This document shows, in pieces, positions 16,008-22,397 of a stretch of DNA of 28,860 nt. Where the stretch lies: positions 1-28,860 of the IMG/VR virus record IMGVR_UViG_3300034198_003563; one strand, 5' to 3'. A program made the translations under genes and the position numbers. Source of the stretch: a virus. The notes under the pieces were generated by a model that saw nothing but the letters and a program-made list of their open reading frames with translations, searched no databases and had not been told where the DNA came from. Positions within the stretch are counted from its first letter, which is position 1; every line of letters starts with the position of its first letter.

Positions 16008-16036
16008 TTAATGGTTATTGCACCGAGAAATATAAT
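16008..16036 (+). promoter_or_regulatory. Candidate sigma70-type promoter for the replication operon
   Basis: Perfect -10 TATAAT (16031-16036) with a weak -35 TTAATG (16008-16013) at 17-base spacing, 3 of 6 matches. Transcription would begin near 16043, immediately before the leader hairpins. The spacing is right, but the AT-rich surroundings make chance matches common. Confidence 0.4.
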
Positions 16037-16047
16037 TAAAATTTATT

Positions 16048-16072
16048 AGCCTTAATTGGCTTTTACTAAGCC
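16048..16072 (+). promoter_or_regulatory. Competing leader hairpins (attenuator-like)
   Basis: AGCC (16048-16051) can pair with GGCT (16058-16061). Alternatively GGCTT (16058-16062) can pair with AAGCC (16068-16072), which is also the 5' arm of the terminator that follows. The first two pairings exclude each other, and the second would open the terminator. This is the logic of an attenuator, although the stems are only 4-5 bp against 11 bp for the terminator. Confidence 0.35.
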
Positions 16073-16113
16073 CTACGGATGTCTGAGTGCAATTCAAACC
16101 GTAGGGCTTTTTT
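16068..16113 (+). terminator. Strong intrinsic terminator in the leader of the replication gene
   Basis: A perfect 11-bp stem, AAGCCCTACGG (16068-16078) with CCGTAGGGCTT (16099-16109), has a 20-base loop and a run of six T (16108-16113). It points along the plus strand and ends only 15 bases before the ATG of the initiator gene, so it cannot close an upstream plus-strand gene (there is none). It should make a short RNA of ~70 bases or gate expression of the replication operon. Confidence 0.8.
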
Positions 16114-16127
16114 AATCTAAGGGTTGC

Positions 16128-16955
16128 ATGGAATATTTTAAGCATTTTACTTCTGCACATGAAAGCAATTCACTAATAACGCTTCGCGATTTATATGGAT
16201 CAGATGGTTATGCTGCATGGTTTATATTGTTAGAAATGTGTGCTCAAAAAATGCACAAACAATACGGAGGAACATTTACAGAAGATGATTGCAAGTTCAT
16301 CTTTAGTGAAAGATTAGTTCGGGAGAAGTTACGCTTAAGATCAACTAAAGTTGAACTAATCCTGAACTCTTGTTCAACTTTGAATCTACTTGAAGTCACT
16401 AAAGTTGAAGATAAGTTTCACTTCTATATTCCTAAGTTGTTGGAATCATTAGATAGAGACCAAAGAAGAGCGCGGCAAGTGCGCGACAACGCCGCGCAAA
16501 TAGCGCGCCTAGAAATAAGAAATAAGAATATAAGAAATAAGAATATAAGAAATAAGAAATTAGAAACTTCTGAAAGCGCACAAAATGCGCTTCAGTCTGT
16601 TGAGAGTTCTGGATCTAAATTATTTAAAGTTTATTCAGAAGCATTCTTAAATAGGTACGGTGTAACACCTACCAGAAATGCAAAGGTTAACAAAAATTGT
16701 CAACAAATATACGACAGACTTGGAGAGGATGCTTTTGAGGTGGTAAAGTTTTTTCTAACTCATAATGATTCATTTTATTTACGCACTCAACATCCGATCG
16801 GATCTTTGTTAAGAGATGCTGAATCTTTGCATACCCAATGGAAGCGCGGACAAGCAGTAACTGGAACTCAAGTTAGGCAATTTGAACGTTTACAAGCAAC
16901 TAAAGATGCTGCTACAGAAGCAGCAGATTATTTCAAACAAAAGGAGAAATTATGA
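16128..16955 (+). CDS. Putative replication initiator, DnaD-like / DUF4373-type winged helix
   Basis: A 275-residue protein. Residues 1-105 (YFKHFTSAHESN, LYGSDGYAAWFILLEMCAQ) match the N-terminal winged-helix domain of phage replisome organisers. Residues ~108-150 are a basic linker with Arg-rich and NKNIR repeats. The C-terminal part is helical (FFLTHNDSFYLR, HPIGSLLRDAE). Like lambda O, it probably binds an origin inside its own gene; the DNA coding for the linker has an origin-like layout (separate entry). It is first in the operon with the loader-like gene and overlaps it by 4 bases. The ribosome site is weak (GGG, 4 bases from the ATG). Confidence 0.7.
   Translation: MEYFKHFTSAHESNSLITLRDLYGSDGYAAWFILLEMCAQKMHKQYGGTFTEDDCKFIFSERLVREKLRLRSTKVELILNSCSTLNLLEVTKVEDKFHFYIPKLLESLDRDQRRARQVRDNAAQIARLEIRNKNIRNKNIRNKKLETSESAQNALQSVESSGSKLFKVYSEAFLNRYGVTPTRNAKVNKNCQQIYDRLGEDAFEVVKFFLTHNDSFYLRTQHPIGSLLRDAESLHTQWKRGQAVTGTQVRQFERLQATKDAATEAADYFKQKEKL
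16470..16592. other. Candidate replication origin inside the initiator gene
   Basis: Four GCGCG-type motifs (16470-16474, 16481-16485, 16493-16497, 16503-16508) are spaced 10-12 bases apart, one helical turn, in a genome otherwise poor in G+C. Next comes a pure AT-rich purine tract with two exact 15-base direct repeats (16518-16532 and 16533-16547) and partial copies either side, and then an inverted repeat AAGCGCA/TGCGCTT (16574-16580, 16586-16592). Binding-site array plus easily melted repeats inside an initiator gene is the lambda-type origin plan. Binding itself is inferred. Confidence 0.55.
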
Positions 16956-17485
16956 TTGCTAGTGAGAAGGAGCAAATTGCAAAGATTTTAGCGGTTCATG
17001 CAGAAATCAATAATAAGTCCTTATCTGCTGCTGCAATAATCATCATGGTAGAGGCTTTAGAGGATTTGGATTTTAATTCAGTTTATTCAGCTTTAAAAAA
17101 TTGGAATAAAAATAATAAAAATTTTCCATATCCATCAGACATTAGAAAATTAATTTCTCCAGAAGAAACTGATGAAGATAATTCTCAAGATGTTGCAAAT
17201 GCAATTATCGCTGCAATTTCTAAATACGGTTATACAAATAAAGAAAATGCTGAATCGTATATTGGATCACTAGGCTGGGAAGTGGTTATAAGAATGGGAG
17301 GATGGAGACATCTTTGTGAGGTTGTCACGCATGAAAATGAAGGCATCTATCGTGCTCAGATCAGAGATTACTGTGGAACAATTTCTCGAAAAATGAAACG
17401 TGGTGATTTAAACAAAATGCCTGAACTAACTTCAAGCGATGAAATCAAAAATATTATTAACAACTCATTTATTGGTATCGAATGA
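16952..17485 (+). CDS. Putative helicase loader
   Basis: A 177-residue protein without a Walker motif. The N-terminal ~70 residues (helix, then YSALKNWNKNNKNFPYPSDIRKLI) follow the pattern of G40P-type loader/inhibitor proteins and other phage DnaB loaders, where a short helical domain ends in a 'FP-x-P-x-D-I' turn. The remainder is helical with GGWRHLCEVV. Its place directly after the initiator gene (ATGA overlap) fits an O/P-like pair that captures the host helicase. Function by analogy; a general replication accessory is possible. Confidence 0.55.
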   Translation: MIASEKEQIAKILAVHAEINNKSLSAAAIIIMVEALEDLDFNSVYSALKNWNKNNKNFPYPSDIRKLISPEETDEDNSQDVANAIIAAISKYGYTNKENAESYIGSLGWEVVIRMGGWRHLCEVVTHENEGIYRAQIRDYCGTISRKMKRGDLNKMPELTSSDEIKNIINNSFIGIE

Positions 17486-17703
17486 AAGAGAATACTAAAA
17501 AAGAGAAGCCTCATAGAGAATATTGTATTTACTGTTTAGGTTCTGGATTTATTCTGGAAGACTTTCCATCAAACACAGCTTATCGATGCAGATGCAGTAA
17601 CGGTCAATCATTGCCAAGCTTCATCAGCACATGGAACAAACCTCTCGTCAGAAAAACATTAACTGATTATGAATTAGCCGAAGCAGCTCGAAAGAAAAAC
17701 TAA
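17482..17703 (+). CDS. Small zinc-binding protein of the replication operon
   Basis: A 73-residue protein with CIYCLGSGFI (CxxCxGxG, as in half of a DnaJ-type zinc finger) and CRC about 20 residues later. This gives four cysteines for one zinc ion. The N-terminus is basic and the C-terminal half helical. Similar small zinc proteins follow loader genes in many phages. It overlaps the loader-like gene by 4 bases. The partner is unknown. Confidence 0.6.
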   Translation: MKENTKKEKPHREYCIYCLGSGFILEDFPSNTAYRCRCSNGQSLPSFISTWNKPLVRKTLTDYELAEAARKKN

Positions 17704-17788
17704 TACGGCAAAAAGCGTTACTATAATTTTTTATGATTGTTTATTTTAACAACACTATGGTTAACTGACTTTCCTTTGTTGTTATCTA

Positions 17789-17859
17789 AGCCTGTTAGCT
17801 CAGTGGTTAGAGTGAATGAATAAAAACATTAGGTCGGGAGTTCAAATCTCTCACAGGCT
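17789..17859 (+). tRNA. tRNA-like element with abnormal anticodon arm (possible pseudo-tRNA)
   Basis: Acceptor AGCCTGT (17789-17795) pairs perfectly with ACAGGCT (17853-17859). D arm GCTC/GAGT has loop AGTGGTTA. T arm GGGAG/CTCTC has the canonical loop TTCAAAT (17841-17847). The anticodon arm (17815-17830) is only 16 bases. It forms a 4-bp stem AATG/CATT with an 8-base loop AATAAAAA, not the normal 5-bp stem and 7-base loop. If T17821 is U33 the anticodon would be AAA, but the geometry is wrong. CCA is not encoded; T residues follow. It lies alone between two genes. Confidence 0.6.
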
Positions 17860-17873
17860 TTTTTAGGAGAATT

Positions 17874-18137
17874 ATGATTTACAGATTTAATACACAGCCA
17901 GTCCCACAAGATAAAATCGATACAATTAATAACATGCTTCAAGATCCGATCGTTGGAGAGGCATGGGATATTTTTGTTTCTCTTGGTCAGCCTCATAACC
18001 AGATGCTAAGCATGAATCAAATCAGAGCTAGAGAGAAAGCATGGCAAGAATATTGCGTTGTCAGAGATAAATACTTGAATCTTCCTCCGCTTTCGGTACC
18101 TTATGTTCAAGGAACCCAAAATAGATACAGAAACTAG
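17874..18137 (+). CDS. Small unknown protein
   Basis: An 87-residue protein with a strong ribosome site (AGGAG, 6 bases before the ATG). It has a helical middle (MLQDPIVGEAWDIFVSLG, ARE-KAWQEYCVVRDKYL) and a Pro/Tyr-rich tail. It lies 14 bases after the tRNA-like element, with no promoter of its own visible. No family was recognised; its place among small early genes suggests a host-takeover or replication accessory. Confidence 0.55.
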   Translation: MIYRFNTQPVPQDKIDTINNMLQDPIVGEAWDIFVSLGQPHNQMLSMNQIRAREKAWQEYCVVRDKYLNLPPLSVPYVQGTQNRYRN

Positions 18138-18146
18138 GAGATTAAA

Positions 18147-18293
18147 ATGCCAATCAAAAAAGGTTATTCAAAAAAAACTATTTCAAAAAACATTAAAACA
18201 GAAATGGCACACGGCAAGCCTCAAAAGCAAGCTGTAGCGATTGCACTTGATGTAGCTCGCAAAGCTAAGAAGGCTTCCAAAAAGAAAAAATGA
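18147..18293 (+). CDS. Tiny basic protein, 48 residues
   Basis: A short protein, MPIKKGYSKKTISKNI onward, with a central GKPQKQAVAIALDVARKAKK helix and a Lys-rich end. This pattern (KKGYS, ISKNIK, G-K-P-x-K-Q-A-V-A-I-A) recurs in very small proteins of many marine and environmental phages, where its role is not known. It has a good ribosome site (TAGGAG, 7 bases upstream of the ATG). Being basic and helical, it may bind nucleic acid. It overlaps the next small gene by 4 bases. Confidence 0.75.
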   Translation: MPIKKGYSKKTISKNIKTEMAHGKPQKQAVAIALDVARKAKKASKKKK

Positions 18294-18442
18294 GGGATTT
18301 TATCCTGATTCAGTCCCTTATTTTAGCTGCATGGCTCTTCTGGTTTAATACCGACACACCAAGGAGAGCTTGCAGCGATTATTTTCTTCTTGGTAGAACG
18401 TATGAAATATGCATCACAGACAAAAGACCGTTTGAAGACTAG
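18290..18442 (+). CDS. Tiny single-span membrane protein
   Basis: A 50-codon frame beginning at an ATGA overlap with the basic protein. The N-terminus is a hydrophobic segment (residues 4-19, FILIQSLILAAWLFWF), followed by RRACSDYFLLGRTYEICI with two cysteines 14 apart that could form a disulphide outside the membrane. The last 41 bases overlap the nuclease gene in another frame. No ribosome site of its own is visible, so coupled translation is needed. The span and paired cysteines argue for a real gene; short length argues for caution. Confidence 0.5.
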   Translation: MRDFILIQSLILAAWLFWFNTDTPRRACSDYFLLGRTYEICITDKRPFED

Positions 18443-18767
18443 AATCATTCCAGAGAAGGCAATCGAAAATCATATCCTTCGCTGGCTTAACATAACTGGC
18501 ATCTTTGCATGGAAGAACCAATCCATTGGTATCTTTGATCCAGTAAAAAAAATTTATCGCAGATCTAACAATCCATTTCACATCAAAGGTGTCAGTGACA
18601 TTCTTGGTATTCTTGCAGATGGAAGATTGCTTGCAATCGAAGTGAAATCAAAAACAGGAAAGCCAAGTGTTGAGCAAATTGAGTTTATTAAAAAAATAAA
18701 TAACTCTGGAGGCAAGGCATTCATTGCAAGAAGCCTTGAAGACGTTCAGGAAGAATTAAACAAATGA
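18402..18767 (+). CDS. VRR-NUC domain nuclease
   Basis: A 121-residue single-domain nuclease of the VRR-NUC (PF08774) group. The core HIKGVSDILGILADGRLLAIEVK (split here) carries Asp66, Glu80 and Lys82 of the PD-(D/E)xK fold, and Gln92 follows in the usual helix. Stand-alone VRR-NUC proteins resolve or trim branched or flap DNA. The ATG at 18402 was chosen; a TTG at 18390 would add four residues. It lies between the tiny membrane gene and the lipoprotein gene, overlapping both (41 and 4 bases). Confidence 0.8.
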   Translation: MKYASQTKDRLKTRIIPEKAIENHILRWLNITGIFAWKNQSIGIFDPVKKIYRRSNNPFHIKGVSDILGILADGRLLAIEVKSKTGKPSVEQIEFIKKINNSGGKAFIARSLEDVQEELNK

Positions 18768-19342
18768 AGTATATTATTTTAGGATTTTTTTTATTCGGAT
18801 TAACAAATTGTTCAACTCTGATCGAGAAACGATCATCAGATGAAACAACAGCTCAGACTAGCGTAGTAACAATCCCCATTGTTGCTAAGCTAGTCGGAAC
18901 TGCATTCATCCCTGATGCGGTTTACACCACAGCTCAGGAAAAAACTATGATTCAAAATGCTGCATCTAAGCTAAACGAAGTTGTTAAATCTCAGTGTTTT
19001 TACAATTTCATTGCAATGCGCAAGATGATTCAAACTAAAAATCAGACTTCAAAGCAGGTTGCTGATCACATTTCCAATCTAAGTGGTCTAATAGCCGTTT
19101 CTATGCATTTTAAAAGGTGGACCAGTGCCATTGCATTCAGAGAACCAAATGCTCTTAAAATCAATTTAAATAGAAAATATTTCACAGCGTCAAAAAATGC
19201 CTGTATCTGGGCTAGTACTATGGCACATGAAGCGCTAGGTCACGCTCTCGGTGGCTACGATCACGATTTTAAATACTCGCCCTCAAGAGATTACTCCGTA
19301 CCTTATTCCATCAATGCTGCATTCGATGCTTGTTGTAGGTAA
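18764..19342 (+). CDS. Lipoprotein with HEALGH zinc-peptidase-like motif
   Basis: A 192-residue protein. The signal peptide ends in FGLTNC (lipid Cys16). Near the end, residues 155-160 read HEALGH within MAHEALGHALGGYDHD. This is HExxxH, the spacing of dipeptidyl-peptidase III (M49), and also looks like a metzincin HExxHxxG motif with one residue inserted. His167 is a possible third ligand. Cys147, Cys190 and Cys191 may form disulphides. Exposure outside the inner membrane suggests a role in envelope attack, superinfection exclusion or lysis. It overlaps the VRR-NUC stop by 4 bases. Confidence 0.6.
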   Translation: MKYIILGFFLFGLTNCSTLIEKRSSDETTAQTSVVTIPIVAKLVGTAFIPDAVYTTAQEKTMIQNAASKLNEVVKSQCFYNFIAMRKMIQTKNQTSKQVADHISNLSGLIAVSMHFKRWTSAIAFREPNALKINLNRKYFTASKNACIWASTMAHEALGHALGGYDHDFKYSPSRDYSVPYSINAAFDACCR

Positions 19343-19362
19343 TTTTTAAATCATACTGATAT

Positions 19363-19447
19363 AGCTAGTTCGTTACCATTCTAGAACAGGTAACTTATCA
19401 TCCTACTAGCTTCACTGAGCGTCCGGTAACTTCCGTGCTGGACGCTC
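19363..19447 (+). ncRNA. Structured intergenic element before the methyltransferase gene
   Basis: In the 180-base gap, AGCTAGT (19363-19369) pairs with ACTAGCT (19405-19411) around an inner stem GTTACC (19372-19377)/GGTAAC (19389-19394). Six bases later GAGCGTCC (19417-19424) pairs with GGACGCTC (19440-19447). Its loop begins with another GGTAAC (19425-19430), which could instead pair with GTTACC. No T run follows at once, so this is not a standard terminator. It may be a leader RNA or a packaging/regulatory site. Confidence 0.45.
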
Positions 19448-19522
19448 GTCTATTTATCATTTATCTTTTTTGTCAGAGAGAGCCAGTGGCATCTCGTTAT
19501 CAAATCCAGTGGAAAGATAAAA

Positions 19523-20698
19523 ATGATCGAAATTAAATGTAAAGCCGAAAACTTCAAGCTCATTCCTATTGAGCAAATTATACCAAATCCAAAAAACAAT
19601 AACCGTCACTCAATCGAGCAGATCAATGCTATTGCTAAGTTAATTAAGGCACATGGATTTCGTGAACCGTTGACGATTTCGAATCGCTCTGGATTCCTTA
19701 ACTGTGGTCACGCTCGCTTAGAAGCCGCAAAGATTCTAGGCATGAAAGAGCTTCCTGTTATTTATCAAGACTTCGCATCTGAGGCAGAAGAATATCAGCA
19801 CATGACAGCAGATAACGAGATCGCTCGCTGGGCAGAGTTAGACTTCCAAGGTGTTTACGATGCGCTGAAAGAGATTCCAGACATTGATACAAGCCTTCTT
19901 GGTATTGAAGATTTTAAATTGCCTGAAGTAGTAGAGCCTCAATGCGATGAGGACGAAGTTCCAGAAGCACCAGTTGAACCGATTACTAAACTCGGTGATA
20001 TTTATAAACTTGGGAATCATCGATTAATGTGTGGTGATTCGACAAGCATTGATGCGGTTGAGAAGTTGATGGATGGGAATAAGGCAGACATGGTGTTTAC
20101 TGATCCTCCATACGGAGTCTCATATCAATCAAACATGAGAACGAAATCAGAAAAGTTTGATGTTATTAAAAATGATGAAACATTTATTTCTGAATGGATA
20201 AACGTATTGCCAGTAGTAAGTCATGGATGGGTATTCGTATGGACTTCATGGAAAGTTATTTCTGAATGGATTGATATATGTGCTCCTATTGGAGACATGA
20301 CTAATATGATTATCTGGGATAAAGGCGGAGGAGGTATCGGAGACTTAACTGGAACTTTCTCGAGTGATTATGAAATTGCACTTGTTTATAATCGTGGCGC
20401 AAAAATTACTGGCAAAAGACTTGGTAGCGTTTGGAGTGTTGGAAAAGATAAATCAATTGAATATGTTCATCCGACACAGAAACCAGTTGAACTTGGAGAG
20501 ATGGCTTTAAATAATTGCACTAATTATAAAGATAATATTTTAGATCTTTTCGGAGGATCTGGTTCTACATTAATTGGATGCGAAAAAAATAACAGGAACG
20601 GATTTCTAATGGAACTTGATCCTAAATACTGCGACGTTATTGTAGATAGATGGGAGAAATTCACAGGAAAGAAAGCTGAGTTAATCAATGGCTGTTAA
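19523..20698 (+). CDS. ParB-like domain fused to a beta-class DNA methyltransferase
   Basis: A 391-residue protein. Residues 10-130 are ParB/sulfiredoxin-like (NPKNNNRHS, then CGHARLEAAK 61-70). Residues 155-385 form an N4-cytosine/N6-adenine methyltransferase. The catalytic DPPY is at 194-197, HPTQKP at 316-321, and the AdoMet motif DLFGGSGST at 341-349, an order that marks the beta class. It should modify phage DNA against host restriction. The gene overlaps terS by 11 bases, linking it to packaging. Base composition falls sharply right after the DPPY codons (see findings). Ribosome site GGAAAG, weak. Confidence 0.85.
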   Translation: MIEIKCKAENFKLIPIEQIIPNPKNNNRHSIEQINAIAKLIKAHGFREPLTISNRSGFLNCGHARLEAAKILGMKELPVIYQDFASEAEEYQHMTADNEIARWAELDFQGVYDALKEIPDIDTSLLGIEDFKLPEVVEPQCDEDEVPEAPVEPITKLGDIYKLGNHRLMCGDSTSIDAVEKLMDGNKADMVFTDPPYGVSYQSNMRTKSEKFDVIKNDETFISEWINVLPVVSHGWVFVWTSWKVISEWIDICAPIGDMTNMIIWDKGGGGIGDLTGTFSSDYEIALVYNRGAKITGKRLGSVWSVGKDKSIEYVHPTQKPVELGEMALNNCTNYKDNILDLFGGSGSTLIGCEKNNRNGFLMELDPKYCDVIVDRWEKFTGKKAELINGC

Positions 20699-21044
20699 TA
20701 TTGATAAAGCCAAGTTAGAAGCAATGATGCGACTCAAGCCGACTCTTGAGGATACCGCAGCTTTCTTCCAATGCTCTGCTAGAACGATTGAGCGATTCAT
20801 TCATGATCACTATGATGTAACCTTTGTCGAGTTTCGTAACCAAAGAATGGTACATACTCGCCATGCGCTAATCAGGAAGGCAATCGACAAAGCATTGAAT
20901 GGCGATAATACAATGCTGATCTTTTGTCTGAAGAACTTATGCGGTTGGGCTGATAAACATGAAGTCGCTGGAAGTACTGATGCTCCACTTGCAATGACTT
21001 TAAATTACGAAAGAAAAGCAAAGCCTAGCGTAAATGAGCAATGA
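20688..21044 (+). CDS. terS: Terminase small subunit
   Basis: A 118-residue protein. A helix-turn-helix occupies residues ~15-45 (TLEDTAAFFQCSARTIERFI), followed by a helical oligomerisation segment (ALIRKAIDKALNGDNTMLIFCLKN) and a short tail. This is the usual layout of TerS, which recognises the packaging site and regulates the large subunit. It overlaps the methyltransferase gene by 11 bases and the terL gene by 11 bases. Assignment rests on the helix-turn-helix and the position before terL. Confidence 0.75.
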   Translation: MAVNIDKAKLEAMMRLKPTLEDTAAFFQCSARTIERFIHDHYDVTFVEFRNQRMVHTRHALIRKAIDKALNGDNTMLIFCLKNLCGWADKHEVAGSTDAPLAMTLNYERKAKPSVNEQ

Positions 21045-22392
21045 CATTTATTCGAAGCCTAACTTCATCGACTTCTCACCTCGGATCATTCCTTATCAAT
21101 CTGATGTAATCGACTTTCTAGATGACTGGAATTACTCGACAGGTACTCCTGAGATCTTGCTCTCTGGAAGTTACGGATCAGCTAAGTCTATCCTCATGGC
21201 TCATCTAACTGTCAGACACTGTTTAGAGAATCATGGCGCGAGAGCTTGCCTCGCTCGTAAGGCAATGCCAGATCTGAAGGATACGATCTTTAAAGAGATC
21301 CTAGAACATATCGCTGATGACTTCATCGAAGGAAAACATTACTGGGTAAATCACACCTCAGCTAAAATCACTTGGTTTAACGGCAGCGAGATCATTTCAA
21401 GGTCATGGTCAGATAAGAAGTACAAGAAGGGACGATCTCTCAAGCTATCCATGGTGATATTCGAGGAGCTAACTGAGAACAACGAGGAAGATAAGCAAGC
21501 CTTCGATACCCTCAAGGCTCGTCTTCGTCGTATCCCCACCGTTAAAGAGAACATCCTTATCGCTGCGACTAACCCTGACAGTCCAGCTCACTGGGCTTTT
21601 AAATATTGGTTCGAGTCAGAAAGACCAACTCGCAAAGTATTTAAATCAGTAACCACAGATAACCCATTTCTTGATCCAATATACATAGAACAACTTAAAC
21701 AAGATTTAGATCCAAGATCAGCGCAACGATATATCTATGGAGAATGGATCGAGTTAGATCAAGATCGTATTTATTATTCTTATGATGCTGAAAAAAACTA
21801 TCTAAAACAAGATTATGAAATAAATCATAACTATCCAATCATTCTGGCATTTGACTTTAACATTGGTCACGGCAAGCCAATGAGTTCATGCGCTATGCAA
21901 TTTGTGAATGGTTCATTCCATATATTCGATGAAGTAGTTATCTCTGGAGCAAACACACATCAAGTAGCAGAAGAATGGATCACAAAAGGATACATCAAAC
22001 CTCATAGAAAGATTTTGATTCGTGGCGATGCGTCAGGAGATGCAAGAGACACTCGATCAATTCTCAGTGACTACGATATTCTTAAACGTGCCTTTAATAA
22101 TGCTGGTGCAATTGTTGAGATGCAAATTCCGAGATCTAATCCTCCTATTAGGAGAAGACATAATCTTGTAAATGGTTATTGCTTAAATGAAAATGGAAAT
22201 AGAAGGCTATATATTTACAAGCGATGCACTGTAGCTCATGATGGTATGAGATTGACTGCGTTAAAAAAAAGCAGCGATATTGTTGAAGACGATAGCAAGC
22301 CATATCAGCACATCACTACTGCGATAGGGTATAGTATCGTCTATGAACATAACAACCTAGGTGCCGTTCAAATCGGTTCTAGCAGGAGATAA
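21034..22392 (+). CDS. terL: Terminase large subunit (ATPase and nuclease)
   Basis: A 452-residue packaging motor. The Walker A motif is SGSYGSAKS (44-52), Walker B with catalytic Glu is VIFEE (141-145), and the coupling motif AATNPDSPAHW is at 177-187. The RNase H-like nuclease begins with AFDFN (Asp274), and RGDASGDAR (~332-340) supplies the second acidic site. The length is normal. The DNA for the ATPase half is near 50% G+C and the nuclease half near 25-30%, changing at about 21600 just after the coupling motif. It overlaps terS by 11 bases. Confidence 0.9.
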   Translation: MSNDIYSKPNFIDFSPRIIPYQSDVIDFLDDWNYSTGTPEILLSGSYGSAKSILMAHLTVRHCLENHGARACLARKAMPDLKDTIFKEILEHIADDFIEGKHYWVNHTSAKITWFNGSEIISRSWSDKKYKKGRSLKLSMVIFEELTENNEEDKQAFDTLKARLRRIPTVKENILIAATNPDSPAHWAFKYWFESERPTRKVFKSVTTDNPFLDPIYIEQLKQDLDPRSAQRYIYGEWIELDQDRIYYSYDAEKNYLKQDYEINHNYPIILAFDFNIGHGKPMSSCAMQFVNGSFHIFDEVVISGANTHQVAEEWITKGYIKPHRKILIRGDASGDARDTRSILSDYDILKRAFNNAGAIVEMQIPRSNPPIRRRHNLVNGYCLNENGNRRLYIYKRCTVAHDGMRLTALKKSSDIVEDDSKPYQHITTAIGYSIVYEHNNLGAVQIGSSRR

Positions 22393-22397
22393 ACTTA

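Larger units (their letters stand above)
15894..16127. promoter_or_regulatory. Divergent early control region
   Basis: A very AT-rich gap between the minus-strand early block and the plus-strand replication genes, with no gene in it. Minus-strand TATAAT-like boxes lie around 15920-15950 (for example in TTATAATAAT) without a clear -35. For the plus strand, TATAAT at 16031-16036 with TTAATG 17 bases upstream is the best candidate. The right part is a hairpin-rich leader (separate entries). Divergent promoters are expected here from gene orientation. Confidence 0.55.

Noticed and set aside
17704-17788. TATAAT at about 17720 as a promoter for the tRNA-like element
   Set aside because: No -35 at suitable distance; AT-rich sequence gives many such boxes.
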